Under the pieces are notes generated by a model. It was given only the letters and a program-made list of their open reading frames with translations. It did no database searches and was not told where the DNA came from. Below are positions 5,819-6,657 of a stretch of 6,657 nt of DNA, piece by piece. Source of the stretch: Halobacteria archaeon (GTDB lineage Archaea > Halobacteriota > Syntropharchaeia > Alkanophagales > Methanospirareceae); contig JAOZPO010000022.1 of assembly GCA_029932715.1 (NCBI GenBank), forward strand, positions 3,954-10,610, written 5' to 3'. Position 1 is the first letter of the stretch, and each line of letters starts with the position of its first letter. The position numbers and the translations under genes are program-made.

Positions 5819-5921
5819 CTTTCTACATTACCCCTATCTTCCGGTATAAACTATGAGGAAATAAAAAGGTTTATTATAGACTGTAATCAACAGATTTAGC
5901 AGAAAGGAATAAGGTGATTCG
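5819..5921. promoter_or_regulatory. Divergent promoter region of rpoF and the AHCY-like gene
   Basis: This 103-base gap separates two genes that point away from each other. On the plus strand TTTATTATA (5870-5878) would place transcription start near 5900, and GGTGATTC (5913-5920) is the ribosome-binding site just before the ATG at 5922. On the minus strand there are two candidate boxes for rpoF: TTTTTATT at about 5859-5866 and TTTATACC at 5843-5850. The second would make rpoF nearly leaderless. The two promoters overlap, so activity in one direction could affect the other. Confidence 0.5.
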
Positions 5922-6657
5922 ATGAAGGATTATATAGTAAAAGATATAAACCTCGCAGAAGAGGGGGGGAAGAGGATAGGCTGGGCTGGCGGTAGAATGC
6001 CGGTTTTAGGTCAGATAAGGGCGAGATACGAGCGTGAGAAGCCACTGGAGGATATAAATATAGCTGCATGTTTGCATGTCACGGTAGAAACGGCGAATCT
6101 GATGTTGACGTTGCGAGCAGGAGGTGCGGAGATAGCACTTACGGCTGCCAATCCGCTGTCCACTCAGGATGATGTAGCTGCTGCACTGGCTTCGGTAGGC
6201 ATAAAGACCTATGCGTTTCGCGAAGAGAATGAAGAGGAATATTACAATTGCTTGCATGATGCGTTAGATATAAATCCAAGTGTCCTATTGGACGATGGTG
6301 GCGATGCTATTACTGCAGTTCATGCAGCGGGCAAGACTGAGGCGATAAAGGGCGCATGCGAAGAGACGACTACGGGTGTGATAAGACATCGTGCGAGAGC
6401 ACGTGATAACAAGTTGGCTTTCCCCTTAATTGCCGTCAATGATGCAGAGACGAAGATGATGTTTGATAACAGGTACGGAACAGGGCAATCAACCATTCAC
6501 GGGATAATGAATGCGACAAATATCCTGCTTGCCGGCAGAGTAGTCGTGGTGGCAGGCTATGGCTGGTGTGGAAGAGGCGTGGCGTTAAGAGCGAAGGGGC
6601 TTGGCTCGAACGTGATAGTGGTGGAGGTGAACCCGCGGAAAGCACTGGAGGCGGTTA
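5922..6657 (+). CDS. ahcY: S-adenosylhomocysteine hydrolase family protein (partial, C-terminus off the right edge)
   Basis: The frame is open for 245 codons to the edge; the family is about 410-430 residues in archaea, so the second half is missing. Visible hallmarks are the substrate histidine in CLHVTVETA (50-58), LDDGGD (123-128), EETTTGV (147-153), K178 and D182 in VNDAETKMMFDNRYGTGQS (172-190), and the NAD-binding GYGWCGRG (212-219) followed by an acidic strand end at E235 (VVEVNP). The enzyme uses tightly bound NAD to split S-adenosylhomocysteine into adenosine and homocysteine and so keeps SAM-dependent methylation running. Some methanogen homologues (Methanocaldococcus MJ1388) instead act on S-inosylhomocysteine, so substrate is not settled by family alone. 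GGTGATTC two bases before the ATG supports the start. Confidence 0.95.
   Translation, partial: MKDYIVKDINLAEEGGKRIGWAGGRMPVLGQIRARYEREKPLEDINIAACLHVTVETANLMLTLRAGGAEIALTAANPLSTQDDVAAALASVGIKTYAFREENEEEYYNCLHDALDINPSVLLDDGGDAITAVHAAGKTEAIKGACEETTTGVIRHRARARDNKLAFPLIAVNDAETKMMFDNRYGTGQSTIHGIMNATNILLAGRVVVVAGYGWCGRGVALRAKGLGSNVIVVEVNPRKALEAV

Noticed and set aside
5547..5849. 100-codon open frame on the plus strand opposite rpoF
   Set aside because: It is antisense to the Rpo4 gene and Ser/Ile-rich, with no recognisable domain.
1..6657. CRISPR array, transposon ends, tRNA or other structured RNA genes
   Set aside because: No regularly spaced direct repeats, transposase frames, terminal inverted repeats or cloverleaf-like segments were seen, and gaps between genes are short.

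Overview
The window is archaeal chromosome. It encodes the archaeal/eukaryotic ribosomal proteins L39e and L31e, the 60S/50S anti-association factor eIF6, the Rpo4 (RpoF/Rpb4) subunit of RNA polymerase and the archaea-typical nucleic-acid-binding protein DUF655. Several genes are preceded by AT-rich TATA-like boxes about 25-35 bases before the start codon, and Ile is mostly ATA. A full-length HdrA (heterodisulfide reductase flavin subunit) points to a methanogen, an anaerobic methane/alkane-oxidising lineage (ANME-1/Syntrophoarchaeum-like) or an Archaeoglobus-like euryarchaeote. The exact lineage cannot be fixed by reading alone.

Layout from left to right. (1) 1-1038, minus: a protein with four CBS domains and a C-terminal ribosome-hibernation (HPF/RaiA-like) domain, cut by the left edge. 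(2) 1201-1557, minus: QueD/PTPS-family enzyme. (3) An AT-rich divergent promoter region, then on the plus strand a tight translation operon L39e - L31e - eIF6 (1639-2779). (4) Converging on it, a minus-strand run whose order of transcription is rpoF (Rpo4), DUF655, hdrA (5818 down to 2809). (5) A second divergent promoter region, then an S-adenosylhomocysteine hydrolase family gene on the plus strand (5922 onward), cut by the right edge.

Most genes are conserved housekeeping genes: ribosome assembly and dormancy (L39e, L31e, eIF6, CBS-HPF), transcription (Rpo4), the tRNA deazapurine pathway (QueD) and the methyl cycle (AHCY-like). HdrA is the only energy-metabolism gene, and it lies directly behind the rpoF-DUF655 pair without hdrB or hdrC. 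It may be transcribed with them, or from its own TATA-like element inside the end of the DUF655 gene.

I found no CRISPR array, insertion sequence, tRNA, rRNA or convincing new multi-gene system. The points most worth a second look are the CBS-HPF fusion, the orphan hdrA behind transcription genes, the DUF655 protein, and an unexplained open stretch in frame after the queD stop codon.
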